A DNA stretch of 64,000 nucleotides from Zeugodacus cucurbitae. Taxonomy: Eukaryota; Arthropoda; Insecta; Diptera; Tephritidae. The DNA is taken from positions 65,156,001 to 65,220,000 of the forward strand of contig NC_071671.1 of NCBI RefSeq assembly GCF_028554725.1, written 5' to 3'. Within the stretch, counting starts at the first letter, position 1; each line of letters begins with the position of its first letter. Below are positions 12,451-25,035 of the stretch, in pieces. The notes beneath the pieces are model-generated. The model was not told the origin of the DNA. It made no database searches and was given only the letters and a program-made list of their open reading frames with translations. Position numbers and translations under genes: made by a program.

Positions 12451-12777
12451 CTTTCGTCATCTGTCTTGAACTATATTCTCCTATATTTCTCTATCTCTAC
12501 CTCTCTATATCTCCTAAGGAACTAGAATGGAAGCAATCCTTTATAACTTGGTTCATATTTTTTATTAAATACCCTTTATTTATGTTATCGGTCCATCGAT
12601 ACCCAACTTCGTTTTCCTAATTCTCGATTTGTTAAAACAAATGACTATGCAATGTATGTTCAAAAAATATCGGGAATTTCAAAATGTTCAATTATCTAAA
12701 AGTTCACAAATATCAAATGTCTTTTATTTTTTATTGCTCGGCAATTATTGACGAAAAGCAATACTGTAACGTTGTCC

Positions 12778-13015
12778 CAGCCTCCATATTTGCCAGATAT
12801 GACACCCTGCGACTTTTGCTATTTCCAAAAATAAGGAAAACCTTAACGACGGTCCTCGTTTTACAAGCATACGAGAAATCGCCGAAAGAGACAAATGTCA
12901 AAAGTCCCAAGAAATCGATTTTGGGAAGTGTTTCGACGATTGGTAGAATCGCTGTTATAATTTCATAATATCGAATGGAAAATATATAAAACGAAATTTC
13001 CGTTATTTTTCGAAC
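12778..13015 (+). pseudogene. Decayed mariner-type transposase C-terminus
   Basis: Frame 1 from 12781 reads PPYLPDMTPCDFCYF and then a stop. This matches the mariner YSPDMAPCDFFLF segment, whose CDF aspartate is the third catalytic Asp (DD34D). A shift to frame 2 continues as EIDFGKCFDDW, an in-frame stop, then NRCYNFIISNGKYI, matching the usual FDDWIKRWHKCIISNGDYF end of the protein. At least one frameshift and two stops separate the pieces. No upstream catalytic Asp or terminal repeats were recognised. Old and inactive. Confidence 0.75.
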
Positions 13016-13019
13016 ACTT

Positions 13020-15170
13020 CTATTCTTCTTCTTCTATTATATTCTTTCATGCATACGAGTATATATAAAGGAATATTTAGTATTTAAGAAATGGTCCGTT
13101 TTCATTATAAGTCTCATTATCGGCATTTTAGTCTTTTTTTTTATTAAGATCTTGATCAACTGAGAATATTGGCTATCTGGAACGACTTTTATCTAATCAG
13201 GATTCCTTTTCATTTCAAGGCGAATTAAAATTCACTCCCTACTTTCCTTCGGGAACAAATCGATTACCCCGACATCTTCCATTTCATCGCCATTCATGCA
13301 AATAATATAAAACTTTCCTCAATTGCGTCAGTAAATTTGGACAAGAGTTTTACAACATTAAGAGTTCAGAGACATAGAGGCCATTTCTCATTCTCGTCTT
13401 AAAAATATAGATGAAGCTGATAAAGGTATGTCGTTCATGTAACCTGCGAACTCCAAATAGTTATTGGCTCACACTACAAGTTTTTCTAGCAAACTCATAT
13501 TAAAAGGCAATACACTCCTTTTCTAATTAAAATATTTTTAAACTCTCCCAAATTACTGAAACACTGAGGAGACTAATGAGATCCTTCTTCTTTACTTCAA
13601 CAACTCCAAACTTGATTCCCTGCTTATACTCGTTAAGAGTATAACCTTCTTATAAGGTTAAACATTTTTTTTATTTTAATAATTTACTTAAATTTCTTCT
13701 ATTTTTTCTATCCATTAAAATTATGAATATTTGTATACCACTGTATCATTACAGTGCACTTCAAACTGTCGAGATAAAAGCTTTCACACGCTGAGCTTAC
13801 AGTCATGCTCATTCTCTCCACACATAACTGTAAAAACTCTACAAGGAATATTCACACGCTGATAAGCACAGCATTTGATAGAGATTGTGTTCTTCTCACA
13901 ACAACAACTACAAAAATACCAACATAGTCAGCGATAAAAAAAGTTGTCGCAACAGTTTGTAGAAGCGACCAAGCAACAAGCTAAGCTGGCCACCGATGGC
14001 CAACCAACAAGGCCGCCACAATCACTAACTTCAAACTGAATTTGCTCTAACGACCCACACAGCAACAACAACACAAAGAACATAGAGCAAACTCAAATGT
14101 CAACTGGTTAGTTGGAGTTGAACAATTATGACCAAATGAAGGCCAGCAATGCAACAGATGCAAGATTTATGACTATTTTCAGCAAGCACCACAGAAGCGT
14201 CTCTGCCAGTGCGCGCCTAAAAGTATGCCAACACACACAATGTTTTCATTTAGTTGGCAGTTGTTGAAACTGAAAAGCGACAGATTGCTAATGAATTGCT
14301 GTAAGAGTCTGCAAGCAATCGACGCACCGCAGCATATTGGCCGACACAGCGAAGTACACTACAATACAAACAAATTCGCTGTGCGTGTGTGTGTGTGGGG
14401 AAATAGCAACACGTTTGCGCGGGTGTAGCGTGTGTTTACGGCTTGGCGTATGAAGTGGCTTCGAATTACTGCCTCAAGTGAGGCAAAATGAGGCATCTTC
14501 CAAAGTGTGGGTGCCGCAGCAGCGCTGGTAGACATGGTGACGGCGTTGAAAGTCAAGCGAAAGGCGCGAAAACCAGTTGGGGGGTAGTATAGCTTTGTGT
14601 TTACGGCAAAAGTCAACACAGCCGCAAGCAGGTTGCGATTGCCAATCTGAGATAAATGACCATACGAGCCTTGGTTGTTGAATTACGGGCGCCACAGCGA
14701 TGAGAGTAGAGATATGAGAGTAGCTCCGGCTATAATTGTGCTAGTTGAAACTTTGTTAACAAATGTCATCAATCGATTGATAACTCTAAACTTGAAACTG
14801 TAAGGGTGATGTAGAAATGAAATGAAATTGTGACTGAATGTATATAGCGATTTAAGTAAACAGAAAAAGCATGGCAAAATATTGCATCCTTACAAAGTCA
14901 AGAAAATGAAGTGAACTTAATAGAAGAATTTACGGTTTCTTAACGCTATCTATGAACCATTAATGAGAGGGACTAGGGGTAATAATTATTAGATTTTCAC
15001 CCTTCACTACTTTTTATGGAATTTTCAAGGTGTTGACTATATAAGGGAGCTTATAGCTTTGTAATGAAACTTTAACAGTCATTTTCAAGGGATTCCCTTA
15101 TCATTTTATCGAAATTGTTTCGTTTATAAAAGGCTCACACTTCGTTGCTTGTTAGAGATTTATAGGCAAA
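13020..15170. other. Non-coding stretch, nothing firm
   Basis: AT-rich with a GC-richer stretch at 13960-14700 carrying CAA/CAG trinucleotides. The opposing short frames at 14225-14695 show no domain. Confidence 0.4.
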
Positions 15171-15174
15171 AACA

Positions 15175-15903
15175 CCCTTCCCTCGTAAGGTTTGACAACT
15201 TTTTTTAATTTTTTTTTTTAATTTTTTTTCTTAACCATCAACATCTCAAGAATATTGTGTTACAAGTTTTAGGTCATTCGGAGAAAAACTAACGATGTTA
15301 CAGCAGGTTGAATAACGATACCTCCAGCTACCAGCGCTTAGTGTACAAAACTTTTAATCGATTTTCCCAAATGTCATTTTTAAAGTCGGTGACCAGCCTA
15401 CAGAAAATACTACTGCATCGATCGTTTTGAAATTTTGAACAAATATTCTACATATATATAGCTCTCGAGTGAGGTCGAGTTTTTCCAAAAAATTTAATTA
15501 CTAACAATTTTACAATAACAAATAGGTCGATTTTTTCGTCTAAAATCGTCATTTTGGCTTGAAAATGGTACCAAAAATTGAAAAATTGAAAAATTAAAAA
15601 AACTCGACGTCAATTGAAAGATAAACTAAAGAAAGCATTTTGATTTTTTTGGTTTCGGATGATCCAGTGATGCTGTAGGCTGGTCACCGCACAACAACTT
15701 CTTTTCGAGGTGCCTGCAGAGATCGACGATAAATCCGTTATTCCTTCGTATTTTTAGATAAAACTTTTTTTAAGTATCCTTCAAATGTTGTACTTTCATA
15801 TAATAATAAGTAAAATAAACATACAGCAATAGTTTTTTCTACAAAAATTCATGAAAAAGGGTCTTTTTTCGGCGAAACAAACCTTACCCCCCTCCCCTCT
15901 TAA
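15175..15903. mobile_element. TTAA-type non-autonomous element, copy a
   Basis: The right end reads, inward from TTAA at 15900-15903, TTAAGAGGGGAGGGGGGTAAGGTTTG. The left end carries CTCGTAAGGTTTGACAAC at 15182-15199, so the ends share TAAGGTTTG in inverted orientation. Internal sequence AACATCTCAAGAATATTGTG near 15240 matches AACATCTCAAGAATACTGTC in the 62.8-kb element. A 17-base inverted pair (CGGTGACCAGCCTACAG at 15384 and its complement near 15676) sits inside. The left TTAA has decayed. Confidence 0.6.
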
Positions 15904-15929
15904 GAGACTTAAAGGGCAGTAATTTTAGA

Positions 15930-16020
15930 AGAATGCGAGCAAAACGCCAAAGGCTATTCCAAATACCGATTTAGAGAAATGTTTCGAAGAATATTCCCGT
16001 TATTTTTGAACACCTTTCAA
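15930..16020 (+). pseudogene. Possible mariner transposase tail remnant
   Basis: One frame reads KAIPNTDLEKCFEEYSRYF then stop, similar to the mariner LKAIPKSDFEKCFDDWIKR region. The CCGTTATTTTTGAACAC that follows resembles CCGTTATTTTTCGAACAC at 12991 after the clearer relic, suggesting the same element family. Short and decayed, so only suggestive. Confidence 0.4.
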
Positions 16021-16473
16021 ATATGACATCGAAATTTTAACCAAGACACCCACCACTGAAGTCTTAATTTGATGTCGAACAAATCTTGAATAGGTCTCTT
16101 AAAAACTTTAATATCGATCGAAATCATACACTTACTCTTTATTTATACTATTGCTTCGGATCCAAATTTAAATTCGGGGACATCGATAAAAACGGTCATT
16201 CAATATATTTTTAATAAACAAATTTAGGATTTTTAGTATAATTTCGGGTTTCAGTTCGAACATCGACGAGAGAGAAGAAGAGAATATTGATGGTGCTTTA
16301 CCTCAAAACCGCAATATTTAGGGTGAAAAAAAATTGCTAGTTAGGAAATAGTGTAAAAGATTGCTATATGAATACAATATGGAAAAAATTGATTGGACTC
16401 TATTCGATATTAATAGAAAATATTTTTTTTTTGTAATATTTAAAAAAATATCATTCTAAAATCGAAACTAATA

Positions 16474-16957
16474 GCCTTTTCGCACAGTTGAATTAATTGA
16501 TTAATTAAAATTTTAATTGAAGAACCAATTTTTGCTCTTCGCACTGCCGGTTATTCGATAATCGATCAGCTGTTATATGATTTTGTTTTTGCTTTTCATA
16601 AGAAGTTGGTAAGTTTCAACAGTTGATCGCTATTTTACCATTAAGATTGATTGCTATTTTCATAAAAATTTGGTAGGGTACATCAGTTGATTGCTATTTT
16701 ACTATTACTTCCAGCAGCGACATATACCGCCGATTAGCATTACTGCACTAAAAAAATACAGCCAAATTTGCAACTTGGACTACAACTCGCAGAGTTGAAT
16801 TTCATTAACAACCCGATTATAAACGATTAAAAATTAATGTAAATATATAAGATTGATTTTTTGGTAAAATAAAATTTAAAATTTAAATCGATGTAAATCA
16901 GCGCTTTAATCGAGTAAAGACCGCTTAATTGATCAATTAACTCCGGTGCGAAAAGGC
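16474..16957. mobile_element. TA-flanked MITE, GCCTTTTCGCAC family, copy 1
   Basis: The left end GCCTTTTCGCAC is mirrored at the right end by GTGCGAAAAGGC; both are flanked by TA (16472-16473 and 16958-16959). Just inside are TTAATTGAT(C)AATT-type palindromic blocks at both ends. An internal block, TTGATTGCTATTTT with TTGGTA before it, is repeated two to three times between 16605 and 16705, which makes this copy longer than the one at 33.8 kb. No coding content. Confidence 0.75.
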
Positions 16958-16969
16958 TATAACAAAGAT

Positions 16970-19300
16970 TTAGTCGAAGTATAGTAAGCTTATGAGCAAA
17001 ATTAAGCTTTAAAACCTTTAAATTTCTAATTTGCTTAAACTAATCAAACCATTTTTGGCAGTACTTTAATCTAAACACTCTACTTTCCTACATATTTTTT
17101 ATTCATATTTATTTACTTCTGCCAAAGTGTTTTTAGTTGTTATTTTATTTATTCTCATTCTTTCTTCTTTTCAAATCAAAGAACAACACCATTTAATGGC
17201 ACATTTGCTTTGTGGCGACGAATTGTGTGCCTTTTTGTTGACACACTGTTCAAAAACAAACACACACACATACGCACACTAACATAGAAATATATTTTTT
17301 ATGTGTGTGTGCATGTGTATATAACGCTAATTTCAATTGCCTTTTGTTTGTCCAGAAATGTTTTTTGCACGGCTGCTTTCTAAGTTGGCTTTGTTTTCGC
17401 TCGACGGTATTTGCCATTTAAATGTTTACACTGTGCTGTGCTGTTATTGCCCTTGTTGGCACTCTTTTTGCCACGGCAAAACTAAAGTGAATTGATGTGG
17501 GTTAAGTAAAATATTTATGTGTAAATAGTTGTTTTGTTGTTTGGGTTTACTTTTGCTTTTTTGCACAGTTTTTTATTTATTTTTTTTTATTATTTATTTG
17601 ATATTTTTGTTTTGCACCGCCTGTCAACAACGGCCACTGACTTTGGCTGTTTGTCTGTCTGCCTGTCATTGTCACTTAGTGTAAATGTCCATCACGCTGG
17701 CGAGAAGGCGCAGATTGTTTTTAAGTACAGCAATTTTAATTAAAATGCTTCAAGTTGAGATTTTTGCGTGTAATTTATTATAATTTTTTTATCGACATTT
17801 TTTTCTGGAGAAAAAATGAAAAATTAAATTTATTGCTTCTCATCTCACTCACCAAACATATCCTTCATACAACCACACGACCCCCCGAATTCGCTACAAT
17901 TTAATTGCTTGCACAGCTATTAGATTTCATAAAGTCCGATGCCTTTGCACCTTCGACTTAAGCTGTTAGGCTTTTAACTCGCAACTATTATAATATTTAC
18001 TTATCCTCTCAAGCAAATGTTTGTGTGTGTGTGGCAACCCTATTTGTATACACACCCACTTGCTTGTTTGCTCGCTACTAATATCACCGTTAAACGCTAC
18101 AGATACTCTGTGTGTGTTTGTGTGCTGTTGTTTGTTAAATATTTGCCTTCTGCTCTATTTCAACCTATTTTGGAAATTAAACTTTTCATGCCTCAACGGC
18201 GCGCGCAAACCTTTGGAATTTGATTGCCACTCCTTACATTTCCTCAGCGCCAACGCACATTGATTGCGAACCCCCATCATCATAATGTTCTACTTATCCG
18301 TCTTAGACATGCCTAAGCACATTTCTTATCTGCTTTGTTCACTTTCGTCAGAAAAATACAAATTTTGTTTGTTTGCTGTTTATTTTTAGTTTGTAAGCAA
18401 TAACTCAATGCTGCTAAAATGGAGCGCAACTTTCATTTGAAATTTCTGCTCTGAAAATGTGGGCGAAATCGGCTTAGCGTGAGGCAATGGTGGAAATTTT
18501 TGGGCAACTAACTTTTGATAAAGTCAACGATAAGTACATATAAATAATATTTGATATGATTTGTGGCTTATTTAATATTATTGGTGATAATAGGATAAGA
18601 TTTTCGTGGAAAAACCTCTAACAAAGATTTGTCACAGTTGAGTAGAATTTCCAGGAAAGATTTAGGTAAGAAAAGTAATAATAAGCTTCAACAGTTGGTC
18701 CTTCATATTAAAAGCTTTTCGACAGTTATATTAAGTAAATATTAAAAGTTAGTTTAAATGAATATTTTTAGTCTGAATAACATTTTACTTATAGCTTTTT
18801 GTTCTTAAAATATTTGGAAATATTTTACAAATATAAATTTGATTGCTTGAGACCAAATATAATATAAATACAAAATATTACGTTTAATAACTTGATTAAT
18901 GTATTATTAAGGTGAGCGACTTGGCTAAATATGAGCTAAATGCGCCTGGGTGTAGGCAACATCTAAATTTTGTTGTCTATATTTAGGCTAATATTGAAAT
19001 TGAAATAGGATCAATTCATCTAGAATAATTACAATTATTATCTATCTAAAACGAAGATTTTTTTGAGCGCTACACATGTCACTTTATATTAAAATATAAC
19101 TGTATATTTTATAAAATTTATATATTAAAATATAATTATATTGGAATACATATATGAATGGTTACCAAGTTCAAAATTTCGAAAATTTTTAACAAGAAGT
19201 AAGTCTAACATTTAAATTATGGATGGGCAATAAGTTGAGAAATAAGGGTGAATATTAAGCTAATTAACTCTTAATTCAGAAACTCGGGTTTATACTGGCA
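16970..19300. other. Non-coding stretch, simple repeats only
   Basis: Contains short GT/CA runs near 17265, 17305 and 18020 and T-rich tracts near 17575. No gene, terminal repeat or tandem array recognised. Confidence 0.45.
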
Positions 19301-19306
19301 TCAATA

Positions 19307-20026
19307 CGAGGGCTGCTATATATATTTCTGGCCTAGGCAACACTAAGTGTTGCCAGGTGCAATCTGACATTTCCATTGGAAAGTTTGACATTTTTTAGCT
19401 TAATATCACTCAGAACGTTTTGTCATTTAATCGTGAATTGTTTTATTTACAGGGAATTAAAAAAATCATCTCGGCCAAAAATGGAATTAACTCGTGAACA
19501 TTTTCGTGCGATCATTTTTCACAACTTTCGACGTGGATTATCGCGACAAGAGTGCATCGATGAACTAAAATGTTTGTATGGCTATGAAGCACCATCCTAT
19601 AGCACTGTGAAAAACTGGTACAACGAATTCAATCGTGGCCGACGCTCGCTCAAAGATGAATTCCGTGAAGGTCGTCCAAAAACAGCCGTTGTGCCAGAAA
19701 ACATCGATGCCGTACGTGAACCGACAATGCAAGACCGTCATGTAACATACCTTCAGATAGAGGCATGCCTATGCATTTCTCCCACCAGCATACATTCGAT
19801 ATTGCATGAACACCAGGCCGTAAAAAATGTTTGTTCTCGTTGGATCCCGCACAATTTGACAATCGCTCAAAAAAAGGCTCAAAAAAAGTGCTTCGAAAAT
19901 TGGTTTGAGCGCATGCAAAAGTGTATAAATCTTGATGGAGAATATTTTGAAAAACAATAAAACCATTTTCGTTGATAAATATTCCTATTTTCATTATTAG
20001 GTCAGAAATATATATAGCAGCCCTCG
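19307..20026 (+). mobile_element. 720-bp mariner deletion derivative with intact TIRs
   Basis: The terminal inverted repeats begin CGAGGGCTGCTATATATATT at both ends, matching over about 29 of 30 positions, and TA duplications flank the element at 19305-19306 and 20027-20028. Full-length mariners are usually about 1.3 kb, so nearly half is missing, all from the middle of the transposase gene. With intact ends it could in principle be moved in trans by a related transposase. Confidence 0.95.
19481..19960 (+). pseudogene. Internally deleted mariner transposase
   Basis: An open frame of 160 codons starting at MELTREHFRAIIFHNFRRGL. Residues 1-115 give the paired helix-turn-helix DNA-binding domain, with GYEAPSYSTVKNWYNEFNRG and the linker FREGRPKTAVVPENIDAVRE. 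Residues 116-135 reach RWIPHNLTIAQKKA. The sequence then jumps to KKCFENWFERMQKCINLDGE, the normal extreme C-terminus. The whole catalytic DDD core (about 185 residues of a ~345-residue protein) is missing, yet the frame is kept. The breakpoint lies at two direct copies of GCTCAAAAAAAG (19865-19876, 19877-19888). The product, if made, could bind ends but not cut. Confidence 0.93.
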
Positions 20027-20029
20027 TAT

Positions 20030-23000
20030 AAACAACTGTCATCCATATATCAAACTATCATATTACTATGTAGTAGAAATCTCAGACTTCAGACATCAAA
20101 ATCGAACCTCTCTGCAAAATTATAAAGCTTTTGTCCTCACATTAACTTGGCTACACTTAATTCGCAATATGGAATAGAACCAATAATTTATAAGCTCCCT
20201 CTTCTATTACATCCCTACATTACTTCAAGGTCATTGTGACTAGTATTTCGAAATATAAATCATCTATATTCCTTTTCTGTAGTGTAATTAGCGAGCAGTA
20301 AACTTGCAAGCAAGTGAACACCTACACATTGCGTTGATAATATCACTCATACGCCATGTTGTCTCCACACTCTCTGTAATACGAAATCGACTAAGTAAAG
20401 TAAAATATTTAAAACATATTTGTGGCATCATAAAAAATTGAAAAATTTGCCTTTATTTAAATGACGCGACATTGCCAATTTCATATTGTAATTTGAGTAA
20501 ACCAAATTATTGGCATTTGCACGCATTTGGAATATTATCGCTTTTTATTTATGCATAAAAACAAAAATCTTTTACTTATTTAGCTATGCAGTCATAACAA
20601 TAACCATTTATGCAGCAGACAATTTAAGCGAGTTTTTTAAGCAGCCGTTAGCTAGCAAAAAGCAAATAATTTATGATTTTGAGTTGAAAGTGGTACTTTA
20701 ACCTTGAATTCTGTCAGTTTGTTTTTGTTTCGTTTTTCAAATTAGCTTTTATGACCCAAATAAATCGAGTATATGCAAATTAAGAAGAATTAATTTATAT
20801 ACAATTAAGTAATTAAGCTATTATGTAGTGCAAATGGCTGCAATTAAGTGCTTAATTACAGAAATAGTCTTAATTGACACTTAAAGTGTCTATTTACACA
20901 TTTCTACTTTGAAACTCCCTCTATTATCTATCAGAAGCATATTATTTACCACATTATTCCAACCTTCCATTTATAAATAAGATATTTTTATTTAATTACA
21001 ACCTTTTTCATTGTCCTTCTCATTATATTTCCATGCATTTAGTGCTTAATATAAATAGGAATTTAAATGCCATAAATTTGTGCACAACTACTACCACATA
21101 TCCTTGTAACCGCACTACCTTCTAGACCAATCATACTTAAAACTTCAATGTGTATTTATACGAAGTCCACATGTACTTATAATTATGAGTGTAGTATAGT
21201 TAAGTATATTTGCTGAGAAACCCTGTGAGAAAATTTGAGGTTAGATAGGTAGTGGAAAAAGTATGTGGTTCACAATGAAGGAGTTTCGGAACTCTTTTGT
21301 CAGGAGCTCTCTCCCTCTCTCTCTCAGAGGTAAAGTCAAATTTCCAGTTAGAATGAAAGTGAAATGAAGAATATATTGTTGGGGTTTTTAACATCTCTGA
21401 TACCCTGCTATCAGGGTATACAGTAGACTTTACTAAAGAAAACACTTCGGATATCGTTCTTTTTAGTACTGAAAAGCGTTATAGTTATTTAATTCACTTC
21501 CACAGTCTACAATTTAACAATATTTTTCCCACAAGGTACTCACATCTACTAGTCACCTATGCTTATATCTTTGTAGTTAAAAACACACACAATAATATCC
21601 ACTCTGAATGTGTGCTGGCAAATAAATGCTTCGTTGACTTTTAATATTCCTAAAGTCCATGAAGGTGGATAGCAACAAGCGGTTTTGATGACTTTGCGAT
21701 AGCGTGCACGCGGACGTCCTCGACACTCAGGGTCAGTTGTGGCCAAAGGGAATTTCAACTGTCATGGCGCGGCAAAGAACGACACAAACTCTGCTGGCAA
21801 AATGAAGGTGGGTAAGGCAGCAAACAAACACGAACGAAATGACATATAAACGAACACACGAAATAGTACAGACAATCAGACGGAAGCTTAGACAAAGAAA
21901 GCGCAGACAAACAGACAGTCAGACAGACAATGCGATTGGCGCGGTACAAAAGAAATACGCATTTCTACTTAGTTTGTGTGCTTGTGTAGAAAACACATGT
22001 GGAACTTTGTTTATTGGACATATAGAAATATGCTTGTGTGAGAGCTGTGTTGAGAGAGGAAATTTCTTGGAATATTAAATGCTAAAAATGGTTGTATTGT
22101 ACGAGTATTGCATAGTCGCTTGTTGCTATAGTACCTTTAGAAGGGTTGAGCGATTGGGGAAGCTTAAGCGATTATAAGCCTAACTCTTTTTAAATAACTC
22201 GGTTAGCAGTTTTACTTAAGTTCCCTTTACAATCACTCTACGTAAGCACGGTTAGGTTAGGTTTTTTTAGATAAGAGGTGTAAAAATAGTACTTCAATGA
22301 GCACCTGAGAAGAAAAATTGCTCTCTACTCTGAAACAAAAAACCAAAATAGTCTCGAAAAAGTTTTGGAAAGCTTGACGTTATAGATCCCATGGTCGTAA
22401 TTGTAGCAGCCTCATCTGAAAGGTCAAAAGAAAGAATGTGTAATGAACTTTTTTTTCTACTTTGAAGCTGAAATCTCAAAGTACATGTTATGGCTCCAGA
22501 TCTAAAGCAAAACTAAAACTCAAAATCCTAGTTTTTGATGCAGTAATACCTTTACATTTACCATATGGAATGCTACACGATAAACCCGGTATTCCAAATT
22601 TAATCAGACTAATCTCCTTAGTCTCCACAGCTTTCGTCCACAGTGATGAGAACAGTCCTGTTGATGATGTAAAATGAATGATTTCACTAAATTTCTTATT
22701 GAATGTAACTCAAGCTCTCATAGTTCCATTCCTTCTCTGTTTTATGTTTAAATATTTATTAGCAATTCTTCGGACCACGCTCAATATCCTCTTCAAAACA
22801 CACACACAATTGCTAAAAACGTTCCATTTAGTTGTTGACTCAGTAATTTTCTGCATGTGCCAGCTGTTAAGTCAGCATAAAAACTGACTGCACTTAAGGT
22901 CACCTGTTGACATACAAAACAACAACACTAACAATTGGCAGGTGCTTTTTGTCGAAGGAAATTTCTGTCCACTCTCGATTGGAGAAATGTCATTTCTCTC

Positions 23001-25030
23001 AAGACATTGTGACTTAGAGGTATACTATATGTAAGTACTATAAGTATGTATGTAAGTAGTTAAGACTGTCTTGGTCTGTGCAATTGTGCGTATTATTTAT
23101 GACTTTATTCTATGAAAATTGTTAAGGGTTATTAAATCATTACTCTGTTGTCTTTTACTGCAAACATTTTTTTTTGTGGGATTGAGGTGTAAGAATGCAG
23201 GGAAGAACTAAAATTAAAATTTGTCATGCTTCTTAATTGAATTCTTTAATTAAGGAAGTACTTTTTGGAAATTAAGACAAAGCCATGGTTCAATTAAACA
23301 AATTGTTATTGGTTCCAAATAGTTTTAAAAATATAAACTTCTTACAGAACAAGCATTCTTCTATAATAAAATCAGCTCTTCGTTCTCAATATCGTCTCAA
23401 AGAAAAACTGCTTCAAGATTCGAAGGTGGACCTCTATTCGATTGAACTGTATAGAGTCATTAACTACGCAATTATCCTGTATTGCAATATACACCCTGAA
23501 AATAGTGTACGCTAATAACCTCCAAATCATAATTAACCTTGACTTTTTCAGTGATACCATATTCTTTACGCCCACAATTCTTTTTTTTTATTAACCAATG
23601 AACTTACAGATGATTACTTAGTGCACACACAGGTGCAATTTGATTATAGAAAGCCGTAAACATACATATACATGCAAGCGATACAGCTCGCAATTTGCGC
23701 TTGAACCACACAAGCAGTCAGCAAGTGGCAAGTCAATACGCCAGTCAGCCGCCCAGCCAGCCAGCCGTGTTTAAGCCTCAATTAGTCAATTAAAAAGCCA
23801 TTGCCCTGGCGCAACACGTACAAGACACATTTGCGCTTGGTTTTTTTTTTTTTTTTTTTTTTTGTACAACAAACAATACCGCAGATGGGTTTGTTGTGAG
23901 CATAGATACAAGCATTGCCACAATAAGCCCGCACACTCGCTTACACACACATACACACATATAACAGTAAATGGTTGTTCTTTAACTTTTCTTTGTTGGT
24001 TCGCGTCAGTGCAACAACGCACACATACACACAAGTAGCCGTAGCCTTAGCCAAGTCTATGAAAAACTTTGTCTAAACAAAATTTCCATGTTCTTCTTTC
24101 TTCATTGTGTTGTTTGTTGGTGTGAGTGCCGCGCCTGTGCCACACCATCATATTGATACAAATATATATACATACATACATACATATGCATTTATATTGT
24201 ATTTCAATGCCAATGGGCTTTGTCCTTCCTCCGTGTCACCTAGTCAATGGCATTCGATTGTGTTTTGTTGCACATAAATATGATATGATTGTGTTATCAT
24301 ATATATGTATATGTATGTATGTATTTATTTGAGCCGACACCTGGTTTGTTTGTGTGTTCTAGCACTTGGGTCCTTTGCAGCACTTGCGTTCTTTCCTTTT
24401 AAGTCTATTAAATGTTTATTATGGAGCGAACTTTTTTCTACGCGAATGACTTTCGCTCTCTGGGGAAATGTTCTCTCATTGTTTTTTACGCTAAGTTCAA
24501 TGCTGTTTATTATTTTGAGACTGCTACTTTTCTAATGAACTTATGTTTGACTACAATAGCTATTTATTTGTCGGGTGATTATGTATGTGCTCAAGAGTAT
24601 GAGTTCTTATGGATAAATTGTCTCGTGGGAGATGATCGAATAATAATACAAAGTCCATTGAAGAGATCAAAGAACTCTGTGTCCAAAATCACTGCAGTAC
24701 GAATCAGACGCTGGGTTCCAGAGAAGGTAAATTATTCGCCACTCAGAAGCATCTTCGTAAAAAGATTGCTTGGTTGCCTCGACAGAAATTTCGAGCAAAT
24801 TATAAAACTTTCTTGTATATGCACCAATCCTATCGTTCGGGGATCTGCATTGAAAAACTGAGACTCCTTCCTTCCCTTCGATGCGAAGATAAGATAAGTT
24901 TGAGCAACAAATGGCATCGAGTTCGATCAAGAATTGTAATGTAAGGGCAGTAAAAGCAGTCTAGAGTAAAGAAAATTGACGTTAGGTCCCACTCCCATAA
25001 AATCAGCATTTTCAGGCTCTAAGTCACTCT
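20030..25030. other. Five-kilobase non-coding stretch
   Basis: Only simple features are seen: CT-rich at 21306-21326, CA/GT runs near 18-30 bp at several points, a ~25-base poly-T at about 23838-23862, and CATA microsatellites near 24165. An open frame of 149 codons at 24412-24861 (+) overlaps one of 87 codons on the other strand; neither shows a domain or coding-like composition. Confidence 0.4.
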
Positions 25031-25035
25031 GAATT

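Noticed and set aside
24412..24930. Overlapping 149- and 87-codon frames on opposite strands
   Set aside because: No recognisable family, no repeat or gene context, and mutual overlap; probably chance.
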